This document shows, piece by piece, positions 1 to 11,007 of a stretch of 64,000 nucleotides of DNA (its first letter is position 1; each line of letters starts with the position of its first letter). The stretch is from Taudactylus pleione (Eukaryota > Chordata > Amphibia > Anura > Myobatrachidae), in NCBI GenBank assembly GCA_031769625.1, contig JAUIMM010000202.1, forward strand, positions 9,658,001 through 9,722,000. The letters run 5' to 3'. Under the pieces are notes generated by a model, which was not told where the DNA came from, did not search any database, and saw only the letters and a list, made by a program, of their open reading frames with translations. The translations under genes were made by a program, and so were the position numbers.

Positions 1-432
1 TCCAAATATTATTAATAATAAAATTGTAGGAGGTGGATATATATAAAAAACAAAAACATTAATAGCAAATGATCACTGTGCCCACACTAAGTATCCCCTG
101 TCTCAGAGTAAAGACACTCCCCTCCCCCAGACCTTTTTCCCTCGACCAGCCTAGAGGGAACAAGCGGATCACGCAAAGAGAAGACCTAATATTACTTTTG
201 GCACAGGTCCCTATTATGAACTGCTTGGAGATTTATATCGGACATTTGTCCTCAATTGATTGCAACATTTATCCACGCAGACTGAAAAACTTTCGTTATC
301 ATGCAAAGAAAATAACACTTTTCACAATTACCATGTGATTTTCAGTGTAGGCAAAGTGGTCATTTGCTATTAATGTTTTTGTTTTTCTATATCTATCCAC
401 CTCCTACAATTTTATTATTAATAATATTTGGA
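1..432. mobile_element. Foldback/MITE element with ~80-bp inverted repeats
   Basis: The first ~80 bases reappear as a near-perfect reverse complement at about 352-432; the outer ends read TCCAAATATTATTAATAATA and its complement. The middle (about 85-350) is unrelated single-copy-looking sequence, and the 89-residue open frame in it resembles no protein I know. This is the layout of a non-autonomous DNA transposon with long inverted repeats. The left edge coincides with the window edge, so the target duplication cannot be checked and the superfamily is not identifiable. Confidence 0.75.
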
Positions 433-2288
433 TCCTGAGTTTATATTGTTTCTTTAAACATATTAATTATTTTCCTTATTATTGAGAGATTAATCTATAT
501 GTGCTATATTAGTGTTAAACGTGCTGTTTGTTGACCGGTCAATGAAAAACATATTTAATGTACATATGATAATAAATGTGTTTATATATTTTGAAATTTA
601 TGACATTTTCTATACTAGTTCTTACCCTTGCGCTAATTAATAAAAGTATCTTTTCTGTTGTCATTGTGGAACACCTGGCCTATAGGTGTTTGTTAGTGTA
701 CAACCACAAGCACATTGAGTCTATGCTGCTTGAATTATTATATTTTCATATCAATTTACTTTGTATTTGTTATAGTATTAGCGACAGGTTCTTTCTTTTA
801 ATTATTACTTGAGATATTGCCTAATATAATTAATAGGAATGATCATATTGACTACGGGCAAGTATACTCCCTATTATAGATTAAACAAGGAGTTGGTCTA
901 ATTCTGATTATTATACAGTAGCCATGGAATGGGAGTGTGCTTCTGTAAACCTGATACTGTAGTGAAAATGTGAGTGACAAAAAACATTGTGGGAGGGACA
1001 ATAAGCAGCCATAGGACCTGATTCTGACTCAATGCCGATATTCACACAAATGGTTGATTTTTTTTATAACAGTACATGCACCTAAGTCACTATAAAGTTG
1101 CATCCCACACTGTGAGGATACAGATTGCAGGACCGATGGAGAAAGAATGGTCTGACAGAAATGTATTGGGTGTTCCTGGGCAATGACTGGGAGGTGGCTA
1201 TTCATATGTACGGAATGCGGTATCTTATGGGCGCATTATGGGAGTATCGATAGCATGTCACATAACTGGTTACGAACTCAGACCCGTGTCACATAACTGG
1301 TTAAGAACTGGTTACGAACTCAGACACTCACTTTGGAGACCATACTTTAATGGAGTTTCTGCACCTAGAATGGGGCTGGTGCAAGTTTTGATGGTGCATA
1401 ATAGTTGCACCTACAGTCGTATAAAGTGGGTGTGTCACAGTCAGACACACGCCTGTACCCCAGGGAAGGGCTGATACTAGTATTTGCATAAAGTTATAGA
1501 CATGACTGAAGCAAAAAAGCAAAGTAGACATCTTTGCGTCCTACTCAGAATCAGGTAAAAGATCTATGACAGCATCCATAAGCACATGGTTAATTAAAAT
1601 GTACGGCAGATGTATGGCAGCAATATTTAATTTTAAATATAAATATGAATATTTATTTTTCTCTTTATTTTGGCAACTGTAGGTCTTAAATAACATCTAT
1701 TGTACAAATGAGCTCTAGGGCTGATTCTTTATAAAACATGATGAATACAGTATGTGCAAAAGTTAAGATTATTATTAAGCTAAACCCATAAACAATGTTG
1801 CTGTAGCGTTGCTACTAGTGTTACAGAGTAATAAGATAGCCTCTCCCACAGATATCCTTTAGCGCTAATGAGTTGTGTTGCTCACGCTGTAAGTGTAAGT
1901 AAATCATCAAATTTTATTTGACACTTTAAATAAATATACAAATAACTGAATATCTTCCGACTAGAAGGAAATTTATACAGTGAATTGACAGTGTTGCAGA
2001 GTGTGTCGTCCGAGATTTATGGATTTGTTCTTGTGCAAAGAAATGGCTACTGAGTCACTTTCCCTGTCAGGTTGTCTTCTGGAACGACCATGGGAGGTTC
2101 TGTATCCAGAGCACTGCGGAGATTGTACAGTATGCTGGAATTCAATATGTAGGCAGATGCCTTAAACCATTATTAGCTAAGGAGGACTGAATACAGCCCG
2201 AAAAGGCCATCCGCAGCCATTTCTGGAATCTCTGCATCAATTTACTGAATAGCTGTCTTCTCCAAATGGAAATAATAATAATTTGTTC
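433..2288. other. 3' flank / possible 3' UTR of the SLC13 gene, no other gene seen
   Basis: AT-rich sequence with no recognisable coding exon. It lies downstream of the SLC13 stop codon on the minus strand. A possible poly(A) signal for that strand (AATAAA in complement) is at 1913-1918, about 370 bases past the stop, but such hexamers are common in AT-rich DNA. A short direct repeat containing CATAACTGGTTA occurs at about 1255-1325. Confidence 0.4.
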
Positions 2289-2417
2289 CTAAGGTTTTCC
2301 TGTGGAGTTTGCCCAGGAAGGGAATGTGCCCAGGTCAAACATGTAAAATCCCCAGCTGTTAATGGCCATTGTAATAACAAGTACTCCTAAGATATTCAGC
2401 ATAAATCCAGCTTTAGC
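2289..2417 (-). CDS. slc13a5: SLC13 last coding exon (C-terminal transmembrane helix and tail)
   Basis: The acceptor TTACAG lies at 2418-2423. The exon begins in phase 0 with GCT (Ala) and runs 42 codons to TAG at 2289-2291. It encodes AKAGFMLNILGVL..., a hydrophobic final transmembrane helix with INSWG, then a short tail (FPSWANSTGKP) holding one N-glycosylation sequon (NST). Length and layout match the end of SLC13A2/A5 proteins. It follows directly in frame from the exon at 5056-5193, rebuilding the conserved KVVDM-AKAGF junction. Confidence 0.88.
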   Translation of the reverse strand, partial: AKAGFMLNILGVLVITMAINSWGFYMFDLGTFPSWANSTGKP

Positions 2418-2799
2418 CTGTAATGAAGATGAAAACAAATATGTAAATTATTGAGGTTACATACTGTAAGTGTCTGTATTACAAATAGACTTTACTCGTG
2501 GGATATGCAAAGGCATTTTTTGCATCTTAGGGTCCAATCACACTTATAGTTTTGATGCATTCTATTCTACACTGCACAATATATCAGACTGGGCCCGAAT
2601 CAGAGATGTACGCTAAAGCCGCTGCTGCTGCCTCTGTGTGCACAGTGAATGTGAGAATATATGCAAATGTCACAGACCCCGAGGATTGTCTTGAGACGCC
2701 CATGGTAGGGAATACTTGTCATGTAAACTAAACGCAGCGAGTTTACACTTTGTGCCATCAGATGGATTTGTAGTAAAGTGACTTAACCAAAGTGGCGGG

Positions 2800-3140
2800 C
2801 TGGGCCGGGGGCAGGGTGCCATGTGCCGCGGGCAGTCTGTGTCTCTGTGACACAGCATGCTCCGCGCGTGTAGCGCTAACCGGACGGAGTTCAGACAGCG
2901 CTACACAGTGACTGACAAACACACAGCCGCCGGCTCCGGCAGCTGTGTGTTTGTTTTGAGTGGCAGCCAATGAGAGTCTGTCAAGACTCTCACTGACTGC
3001 CGCTGCGCACGGTGAAGGAGCCGCTCTATCTTCTGGCTCCTGCAGTGGGTAATGGGAGAGACGTCATGATGTCATATGATGTCTCTCCCATAATGCAGAG
3101 CGGCCCAGCCCAGGAGCCTGGAGGACAGGATTCAGGTAAA
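2800..3140. repeat. GC-rich repeat module preceding the GGGGGCACTAC array
   Basis: GC-rich, CpG-containing stretch inside the last SLC13 intron. Its part around 2838-2890 (GTGACACAGC..., GTGTAGCGCTAACCGGACGG) is nearly the same as 44074-44120, inside an unrelated transposon 41 kb away. In both places the GGGGGCACTAC minisatellite follows, so module and array travel together as a dispersed repeat. It also holds small palindromes, such as the one around 3060-3090 (GGGAGAGACGTCATGATG and complement). Confidence 0.6.
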
Positions 3141-3169
3141 TGTTTTTTATTTATTACGTGTGTGTGTAC

Positions 3170-4130
3170 TGTGGGAGGGGGGGGACTACTACTGGGGGCA
3201 CTACAAGGGGGAGAGCACTACTGGGGGCACTACAAGGGGGGATACTACTGGGGGCACTACAAGGAGGGGGCTACTACTGGGGGCACTATAAGGGGGGGGA
3301 GACTACTACTGGGGGCACTACAAGGGGGAGACTACTACTGGGGGCACTACAAGGGGGATTACTACTGGGGGCACAACAAAGGGGGCTAGTACTGGGGGCG
3401 AGCACTACTGGGGGCTCTACAAGGGGGATTACTACTGGGGGCATTACAAGGGGGGATTACTACTGGGGGCATTAAGGGGGGGACTACTACAGGGGCACTA
3501 CAAGGGGGAGAGAGCACTATTGGGGCACTACAAGGGGGGAGAGCACTACTGGGGGCACTACAAGGGGGGATACTACTGGGGGCACTACAAGGAGGGGGCT
3601 ACTACTGGGGGCACTATAAGGGGGGGGAGACTACTACTGGGGGCACTACAAGGGGGAGACTACTACTGGGGGCACTACAAGGGGGATTACTACTGGGGGC
3701 ACAACAAAGGGGGCTAGTACTGGGGGCGAGCACTACTGGGGGCTCTACAAGGGGGATTACTACTGGGGCATTACAAGGGGGGATTACTACTGGGGGCATT
3801 AAGGGGGGGACTACTACAGGGGCACTACAAGGGGGAGAGAGCACTATTGGGGCACTACAAGGGGGGAGAGCACTACTGGGGGCACTACAAGAGGGGGGAC
3901 TACTACTGGGGGCACTACAAGGGGGGGACTACTACTGGGGGCGACTACTACTGGGGGCACTGCATAGGGGGTACCACTACTGGGGCACTATATAAGGGGC
4001 TTACTACTGGGGGCACAAGGGGCACTGCACAGGGGGGACCACTACTGGAGGCACTATATAAGAAGCTTACTACTGGGGGCACAAGGGGCACTGCACAGGG
4101 GGGACCACTACTGGGGGCACTGCCCCATAT
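3170..4130. repeat. Minisatellite, ~25-bp units of CTACTACTGGGGGCACTACA type
   Basis: About 960 bases of imperfect tandem units with the core ACTACTGGGGGCACTACAAG and G-runs of 5 to 8. A block of roughly 300 bases is itself duplicated: 3225-3530 recurs almost exactly at 3555-3860, so there is higher-order structure. The last units change to a TACTGGGGGCACAAGGGGCA form. Open frames crossing it are repeat artefacts. The strand is very G-rich and could fold into quadruplexes. Confidence 0.9.
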
Positions 4131-4597
4131 CTTTATTTTTTCTTTACATTAATTCCATATGGACTCTCCTCCTCCCTGGAACACTTGAGGGGGGGGGGGG
4201 CGCCTAGCCACGCACGTGCTCCGGCCACCCTGGCTACACGCTACTCCTCTGCCAGGGCCACCTGTATGCATTTGCCCCCCAGGCTAAAAGTTGCCAGCCA
4301 GCCCCTGCTTAACCCTGGGCCTATGGTGGCAGGGGTCCAGAGATAGCGCCATGTTCTTATACAGTTACATATTATTTTCATATTATAGATAATGAACCAT
4401 GGTCTGAATTTGGAGTGACGTAGTTCCACAAATTTACTGTATAGAAGTGTGTTTACTGTTTAGAAGGGGTTGGAACGATGGAGAAATAGGGCTGTAAATT
4501 TAGAATGGTAAGTATAGGCCAGGTCCAAGGGGCAGAGGGGAATGAAATTCCAGAACTGCTTTAAAGTTTTTGCATCTTTTTTTTCTTTACAAAAACA

Positions 4598-4842
4598 GGG
4601 GGCCAAATGTAATAGGGTAAAAGTGTAGCAGTAAACTCTAACATTGGTCAAGTTTTATCTTCAAAATGGGAAAACATCTGGATGAGAGTTTAAATCGTGA
4701 GAGTTTTTTTAGTCTAAAAACATGAGTTTGCATCTTCTCGGACTCTATTACATTGGGCAAGTTTAAAAAGTGCGACAGCTTACTGCTAAACTCTCACATT
4801 TTCTTAACTCTCACCCTATTACATTTGGCCCAGAATGTGAAC
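4598..4842. mobile_element. Short MITE with GGCCAAATGTAATAGGGT inverted ends
   Basis: Begins with GGCCAAATGTAATAGGGT and ends with the near-complement ACCCTATTACATTTGGCC. It is about 245 bases long and non-coding. An internal copy of the end-like motif (CTATTACATTGGGC) occurs near 4743. Superfamily not determined. Confidence 0.6.
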
Positions 4843-5055
4843 TGACGCTTTATAGTTATTAAACTGTGAGTGATGGCCCAACCACCTATACAGCACTGGA
4901 TAGTGTGACCTTTATAGACCAGATAAACCTATATACAAAAAATAAAGCATACAAAATAGGCATGCTATTTGCCTTATGTGGAGTGTGTGGAACTCAGAAA
5001 TATCAGGCTTAGAGCAAAGCAGGACCTACAGATAGGAAAGGGGCGAGATACTTAC

Positions 5056-5193
5056 CATATCAACGACCTTGAGCTGCCCATATGAAAAGGCTATGGCATT
5101 AGGGGGTGTGGCCACTGGTAACATGAATGCAAAGGAGGCTGAGAGGGTGCATGGCAGCATTATATATAATGGGTTCCGCTTTATAGCTATTGC
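5056..5193 (-). CDS. slc13a5: SLC13 exon with the PPNAI sodium-symporter signature
   Basis: The acceptor CACCCAG ends at 5194 and the donor GTAAGT occupies 5050-5055. The exon is 138 bases, 46 codons, phase 0 at both ends. It encodes AIAIKRNPLYIMLPCTL... followed by FMLPVATPPNAIAFSYG, the sodium:dicarboxylate/sulfate symporter family signature that forms part of the sodium and substrate site. Most relatives have Val where this copy has Ala (PPNAI-A-F), a mild oddity. It joins upstream to LPILASM and downstream to AKAGF without a break in frame. Confidence 0.93.
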
Positions 5194-5390
5194 CTGGGTG
5201 ATGAGAAAGGACAAATGTTAATACAGAAACAGAAGTGGTCCTCATAACTACAGGTGGTATATTGTGTAGTTAGGCAGGACAGATTGCTCACAGTCATTCA
5301 GAGCCTATTGCTGTGTTAAAAAAAATCCAAACTAGACAGGAGTTTGTGTTTACTCACTAGTACAATATCTAGAAAAATGTTTCTGAAGGG

Positions 5391-5530
5391 GTTGGATACA
5401 GGATGCCGGCGTTCAGGATCCTGGCGATCAGAATCTTGACACCGGCATCCCGTCAGGGTTAGGATACCGACACTTGTCGGTTAGTATCTTCTCCCTCCCC
5501 CTCTCCCTAGCCTAACCCTCCCACCCCGGT
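5391..5530. repeat. Fragment of a dispersed repeat with CCTAACCCT tract
   Basis: GGATACAGGATGCCGGCG... followed by CCTAGCCTAACCCTCCCACC. The same combination of 'GGATAC/CGGCATCC' ends and a CCTAACC-rich middle occurs at about 44780-45215 and 61250-61680, so this is a partial copy of a moderately repeated, probably non-autonomous element. Confidence 0.5.
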
Positions 5531-6141
5531 GCCTGAACCTAACCTCCTAGGGGACATGGCTTGGCTGGAATCCCCCATTTACATCACACCAGGGGCGTGC
5601 CCGGGGGCAAGATGCCGAGCTGCCCTCGGAAACTGTGCCTGCACTGTCGGCTCCTCCCTAATGACAGGAGTCAGGTGCTGCATGATAATGTCAGAGTGCA
5701 GCACCCGGCCCCCTGTCACTGCGGAGGAGCTGGCAGTTTGGGTGCAGTCCGCACCCCTCTTGTGACACCTCTGTGTTGGCAGATCGGTCGTCAGCACATA
5801 CACATTGCAACATGCTTACGATACAAATTAAATCCTTAACAAAATGGTAAATGAATAACTTTCACCAAAGCACTACCAAATATATATTAAGTTTAGGTAG
5901 ACTCACTTAAAATATTTAAAAAAAAATGACATTCAGATATGTATGGATATAGTGTACTTTACAGTTAAACGTCTGGAAATGCTAAGTGTACCATGCATGA
6001 TAATGACATATGTCAGACAGCCATACTTTGCAGTATCAATGCCAATTCTTGTCATAGCCCTACGTCTATCTAGAATCCTCATTCAATACTTTAGAACATG
6101 TGTTGATCATGTGACTTTATATGGTGTTACCGAACTCTCAC

Positions 6142-6303
6142 CATGGATGCCAGGATGGGTAGGAAAAGTGTAGTGGTAGCCACATTACTGGTACATTCTG
6201 TGAACGTTGCAACCAGCAAGCACAGCACTAAGGCTATAGCTGCAGGGGGTATACTCTCCAGTGGCGTGAGTTTATCACCAAGCCATCTTGATAGTCCAGA
6301 TTC
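6142..6303 (-). CDS. slc13a5: SLC13 exon with the CTSNVATTT substrate-site motif
   Basis: The acceptor (CTTCAAG) ends at 6304 and the donor GTGAG occupies 6137-6141. The exon is 162 bases, 54 codons, phase 0 at both ends. It encodes ESGLSRWLGDKLTPLE... then FTECTSNVATTTLFLPILASM. The Ser-Asn-containing CTSNVATTT loop is the second conserved substrate/sodium-binding motif of the family. Upstream it continues GGGFALAKGSE from the 9486-9607 exon; downstream it meets the PPNAI exon. No stop or frameshift is present. Confidence 0.93.
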
Positions 6304-6390
6304 CTTGAAGATATGAAAGAAAGTACTGTATATATTTATTTCTTCATTTAAAGAAATTCTAATTCCATAAAAATGTCATGTACAATTTGT

Positions 6391-6938
6391 GGGCCTGATT
6401 CATTAAGGATCGCAACTGAAACAGTGCTCGCAGTTGGCCGATTGTTGCGTACAGCGCATGCGAATGCATCACAGTGCGTGTGTGTGAAGGCACCACTGCG
6501 ATCGCACTGCGATCACGGAGACCATGCAGAGCCATTGCAGAGTGATTGACAGGCAAAGAGCATTTGGGGGTGGTGACGGTGGGGTGGTTGGAAAAACACA
6601 GGAGTGCCTGTCCGTTTGAACGCTATTACATGGGCGTGCATAAATTAGCCATTACGATGGCATACGCAGCTTGAGTACTCACTGCGTGCAACGAGGTTAG
6701 CAATTTCTAAGTAAGGTCAGGGCTGCTGTAATTCTGCGTAAGGGGCCAATGGTTACCAATGTTTATGGAGGTTTGCAAAGTATTACGGATGTGAGATAGT
6801 GGTAGTGGAAGGCAGTGGGCGTCTCTATGCTGGCAGTGCGATGGCATTGCGATTACAGTCATTAGCATATTTTCGCAGCAGACCTGCGTGCAATTACGGA
6901 GCTGCAATCGCAATAGCGATCCTTAATGAATCAGGCCC
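6391..6938. mobile_element. Harbinger-type MITE (548 bp, TSD TGT)
   Basis: The ends are GGGCCTGATTCATTAAGGAT and its complement, with a 3-bp duplication TGT at 6388-6390 and 6939-6941. The subterminal DNA is rich in GCGATCGC-like words. The 3-bp duplication and GGGCCTGATTCA end link it to the Harbinger-related family seen elsewhere in the window. It is non-coding and sits in the intron just upstream of the 6142-6303 exon. Confidence 0.8.
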
Positions 6939-7883
6939 TGTGACTGTAGTCTGTATTCATACTCACTTACTGTAATTCATAACAATGATTATTAAAACAT
7001 GAGTGGCACTGAAGGTGAGTATTAATATTGCACAAATAAAACTAAATGACAGATTCATAATGTAATCATATAATTACTTTGTGCCAATGCTTTAACCTAA
7101 TAAAATGGTATAAGTAAAAGATTAGTTTCTATGACTTTATTTCAGGTTAGCTACTATTATAAAATATCAATATTTTAGAAAATTAAATATGTAGAAGGAT
7201 ACTTTATATAATAAGAAAAATAATATTAATATTTCCTTACTATATAAATCATAGATCAGGACACTCAATGCAAACATTCCTGAAGGATACCACCACTATA
7301 TTGTAAATCTAACAGTACAGAAGGTAGGCTTACAGTATATATGTATATGCAGATATGGAATAAGTCTGATGACAGTTTATAATCTGACAACATTTTTCGT
7401 CATTAAGAAATTTATTTAAAAAAACGCACTCCCTATTGTAAATGATTATGAATTTCGTCACTCTGAATTTCCCTGACCGGTATAAAGGGTGGCCGCCCTC
7501 TATAAAATGTATCACATTTATATTATTACATTAATGATTAGGGATGACACTTGAAGCTGTTAACTAGTTTTGAGTGTTTGATTTATGCTTTTATTGATTT
7601 TTCACTTTGATAATATAGTTTTAACAATAAAATCTAAAATGTAACTTAAAGAAAAGACTCCTTCCTACATGTTATTTGATCTCCAAATACAAAAAAAGGT
7701 GTTGCTCCCCTCATCTAGAATTCATCTCCACATTCAGAAATGCCACCAGCCTTTCCTTAAATAAGTAAATTCCTCAAAACTATTTATGAAAGATTGTCCA
7801 TATTTCTGCTAGTTTATTCTCTATATTTACAGGCTCTACCACTTCTCTAAGCTACAGGCATCATTCAGTAAAAATGTGTCACA

Positions 7884-8482
7884 GGGCCTGATTCAGAGCC
7901 GCTCGTAAGCGGCCGCTCGTTCGCTCTGAGCGATGCTCGCACAACTGCGCATGCGTATAGGTCATAATGCGCATGCGCAAACCAGTCATTGCGGTCGGAA
8001 ATCGTGTGCTCGCAAAACAGCAAGGGGCTGCTAATTTGATTGACAGAATGTACCGTTTGTGGGTGGTAACAGGAGAAGGTGCTTGAAAGCGGGGGAGTGG
8101 AGATACGAACGCAGACGTGCCAAACGGTCAAAAGGGCGTTTAATGGGAGTGCATAATTAGTAAAGGAGCGTCATCGACCACATCACTTGGTTGTCTTTTA
8201 GCCTGAACTGCTCGCAGGGATAGCGGTAAGAAAAACCTACCACAACCACTGCGAGCAGTTCAGATGCCTTTTGATGTACCCGATTAATCTAATAAATACC
8301 GGAGATGAAGTGTGTTGTGAACGGCAAAGAGGCGTCTTTACAAAATAGCGAGCGCATTTTTTGTTCGCTCGCTCAGACATATAGGCGTCAACAAACGGCA
8401 AAGAGCCAGCGCTCAATGTAAATAGCCGGCCCCTTTTTTGGAATGACCGTCCGCAAATAGCATCTGGCTCTGAATCAGGTCC
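7884..8482. mobile_element. Harbinger-type MITE (599 bp, TSD ACA)
   Basis: The ends are GGGCCTGATTCAGAGCC and the complement of GGACCTGATTCAGAGCC, with ACA duplicated at 7881-7883 and 8483-8485. The interior has GCGCATGCGCA words and a TGCGAGCAGTTCAG-like inner repeat shared with the 24686-25284 element. Non-coding. Confidence 0.82.
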
Positions 8483-8524
8483 ACAGTCCCATACAGAATT
8501 GCCTCTTCCTCACTCCTTCTAGAT

Positions 8525-8815
8525 CAGTGATTTTCAACCTTTTTGAACTCGAGGCACACTACACAAGATTTTAAAATTTCCAAGGCACACTATCCAGAGA
8601 AGCGGCGTGTGTAACCAATGAAAAAACACACACATTGGCGCCCATATAAATAAATACACACTACATTGGCCTCCACAGGAATAAAACCCACTACATTATC
8701 CTCCTTAGGAATAAAACACACTACAGTACAAGTGCGCTGAGCTGATTGCCGCAGCACACTTGACAACTGCTCGCGGCACACTAGTGTGCCGTTACACAGT
8801 GGTTGAAAAATGCTG
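8525..8815. mobile_element. hAT-type MITE (291 bp, 8-bp TSD)
   Basis: The left end CAGTGATTTTCAACC matches the complement of the right end (CAGCATTTTTCAACC). It is flanked by TTCTAGAT (8517-8524) and CTCTAGAT (8816-8823), a 7 of 8 match. An 8-bp duplication and CAG...CTG ends are hAT hallmarks. The interior contains repeated 'GGCACACTA' words. Confidence 0.8.
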
Positions 8816-9055
8816 CTCTAGATAGTAAGGATTAACACATGTGTTCTCACTATTGTCAGATCTTGTCATTTTTGAATGTGTACTTGTTTTCACCATTTTG
8901 TATACTGAGTTCATTTTCCTAAGAATGCTGCCTAACAATACACTGTTAGCTAGTGGCATCACAAAGTACCTCGTAAATTCACTCGGAGATCTTGGCATCA
9001 CTGACACATGAGCTAAACCATGTTCATCCCCCACACTTTTCAAATAATTTCCTCA

Positions 9056-9452
9056 TAGGCTGGGATGTACTAAATGGAAAATGCGGTAAAAACCCAGTTT
9101 TCAGGGTTTTACCACATTTTCCATATGTCTCATTGGCTGGCCGCCGGGGCTCCGATGCGGAGGGTAATGCCAGCTTTTGCTGGCGTTACCCTATAGAAGC
9201 CTATGGGCTTCTACTGCATCGCACTGGTATGAGGGATCCCCATGGCCGCCGTGTCACTCTGCGTATGCGCAGATGAACTCCCGGGTCATAAACGCGGAAG
9301 TCCACAGAGCAACGCTGATCAAAAAAGACCACTCTTATTGGAAGAGCTGTCCTTTGCAGTACTGATCATATATGTTAGTGCATATGCGATCAGTAACAAA
9401 TGCGATGTCTGGTGGGATGTACTCCGCAAGATTAGTACATCCTGCCCTAATT
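9056..9452. mobile_element. MITE with GGGATGTACTAA-type inverted ends
   Basis: The left end TAGGCTGGGATGTACTAA and the complement of the right end TAGGGCAGGATGTACTAA form imperfect inverted repeats about 400 bases apart. The interior is non-coding and holds short palindromes (GGTAAAACCC... at 9085-9115). It ends about 30 bases from the SLC13 exon at 9486. Confidence 0.6.
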
Positions 9453-9485
9453 GTAATGTTATGAATGGGATTGCTGAATGCTTAC

Positions 9486-9607
9486 CTCACTGCCTTTAGC
9501 GAGAGCAAACCCTCCTCCCAGCAGAAAGACTATGCTCCAAGGCATCTTCTCGTTTACAGTCTTCCAGTCCAGTAGAGCTGGTGGCACAAAGGCCTTTATC
9601 TTCTGTC
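9486..9607 (-). CDS. slc13a5: SLC13 exon (LLDWKTVNEKMPW / GGGFALAKGSE)
   Basis: The acceptor (ATACTAG) ends at 9608 and the donor GTAAG occupies 9481-9485. It is 122 bases long: two bases completing a Gly codon, then 40 codons. It encodes QKIKAFVPPALLDWKTVNEK then MPWSIVFLLGGGFALAKGSE. The 'LLDWK...PW.I..LLGGG.ALAKGSE' block is a strongly conserved SLC13 membrane segment. It is separated from the upstream exon by a 25.6-kb transposon-filled intron, yet the phase (1 base carried over from 35184) fits. Confidence 0.93.
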
Positions 9608-10715
9608 CTAGTATATAATAGAAGAAAACATGTATTTGGAAGGCAAAAAGGTACAAATATATTGATTAAAAATAGTATATATACATATTAGACCACTGGC
9701 GGCGGCCAATATGAGTGGTTATCAGCTGATCTGGTTGGTCGGCACATCGGCATTTACATAGCCAACCTACAGAACTATTTTTTGACTATTTATGTTTCAC
9801 TGGAATATGAAATTCACACTAATAATAGTAAAACATTGGGAAAAAAAGTGTGTGTAATAGTGCAAAATGATTGCATATAATAACAAGGAAATTTCATACA
9901 ATAAATGCTGCTTACTCTGTTCTTACAATTTGACAATTTGGGGCAATTTAACATGAAACTCCTCCTGCCGGGACTGCGGCTCGGCATTTCCAGGCCAAGT
10001 GCCTTTAGTAAGGACTTTCACTATCACTTTACTTTATGCCTGGCTATCTAACTGCAGGCTGTCCATATGCAGAATACAATGAGTGACAGGACAAAGGGGA
10101 GGAGTGGAGAGACTGCTGGGGAGGGATCAGGAGACTTCTCTGAGGCTTTACTCTCCCCATAGGCTAGAACATAACTTATATCAGACCAATCTATGAAATG
10201 AAGAGCTGTTTTTGGTAGTGTACTTCTACGATCATAGATTCAATGAAATAAATACATAACTTTTATTATTTTCTCATAGTAACTTTGTAAAGAGCAAAAT
10301 ATTAAAAATAAAGACAAAAAAAAGTATAGGCTATGATGCTGCAATAAACTCTTTAATGTGTTACAAATAATTTAGATGAGATTATTTGTCCTGGCTGTTT
10401 GTGTTATTATATCAAAAAGGATCTCTAACTGTTATTCTAAATGTATCTATTATTTTCTTGGTTACAACTAACCCAAATAAAGATTGATACACTATAGGGT
10501 CTATTCAGCAACAGTGACGATGTTACCCAGAACATTATCGGGCAACGTCATCACGATTGTTTATGAATTGTTCAATTTTATGTAAGCTATTGAGCATTTT
10601 TTAGTACAGGGACAGTGGTTGCGTTAACACGCTGTCCCTGCGAGGTTACAGAAGGCATTTTCGAGATTCCGAGAACAATACCTTCTGCTTCCGAACAGTC
10701 ATGCGCTTACGAACA
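9608..10715. other. Intronic sequence, no gene recognised
   Basis: AT-rich intron DNA. From about 10498 a GGGTCTATTCAGCAACAGTG segment begins that probably belongs to the foldback element at 10716-11007. I see no coding exon or RNA gene. Confidence 0.4.
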
Positions 10716-11007
10716 GTCTCCGTCCCTGCTTTACCGAGACCGCCAATGATTAAGTCATTTTAGAGAATGTCAAAACTGCCTAAATTGATTGACATGTGTA
10801 AACAGGCTTTATATTCAACTGTATACATGTATATTTATGTGCTATTTATATTTAAAATTGATATATATTTTAAATAGAAAAGCACATAAATATAAATGTA
10901 TACATACTAATATAAAGCCTGTGTACACATGTCAATCAATTTAGATAGTTTTGACAGGTTGGATTTGGACTTACCATCGGCGGTTACCGCAAAGCAGGGA
11001 CGGAGAC
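10716..11007. repeat. Large imperfect palindrome (foldback)
   Basis: GTCTCCGTCCCTGCTTTACC at the left is matched by the complement at about 10985-11007. The arms continue inward through AAATTGATTGACATGTGTA and GCACATAAATATAAATGT and meet around 10860. About 145 bases of arm on each side could form a long hairpin. It is probably a foldback DNA transposon; no target duplication was identified. Confidence 0.75.

Noticed and set aside
3012..4152. Open frames on both strands encoding Gly/Thr/Tyr-rich repeats
   Set aside because: They run through the GGGGGCACTAC minisatellite; frame openness comes from the tandem unit, with no start context, introns or known domain.
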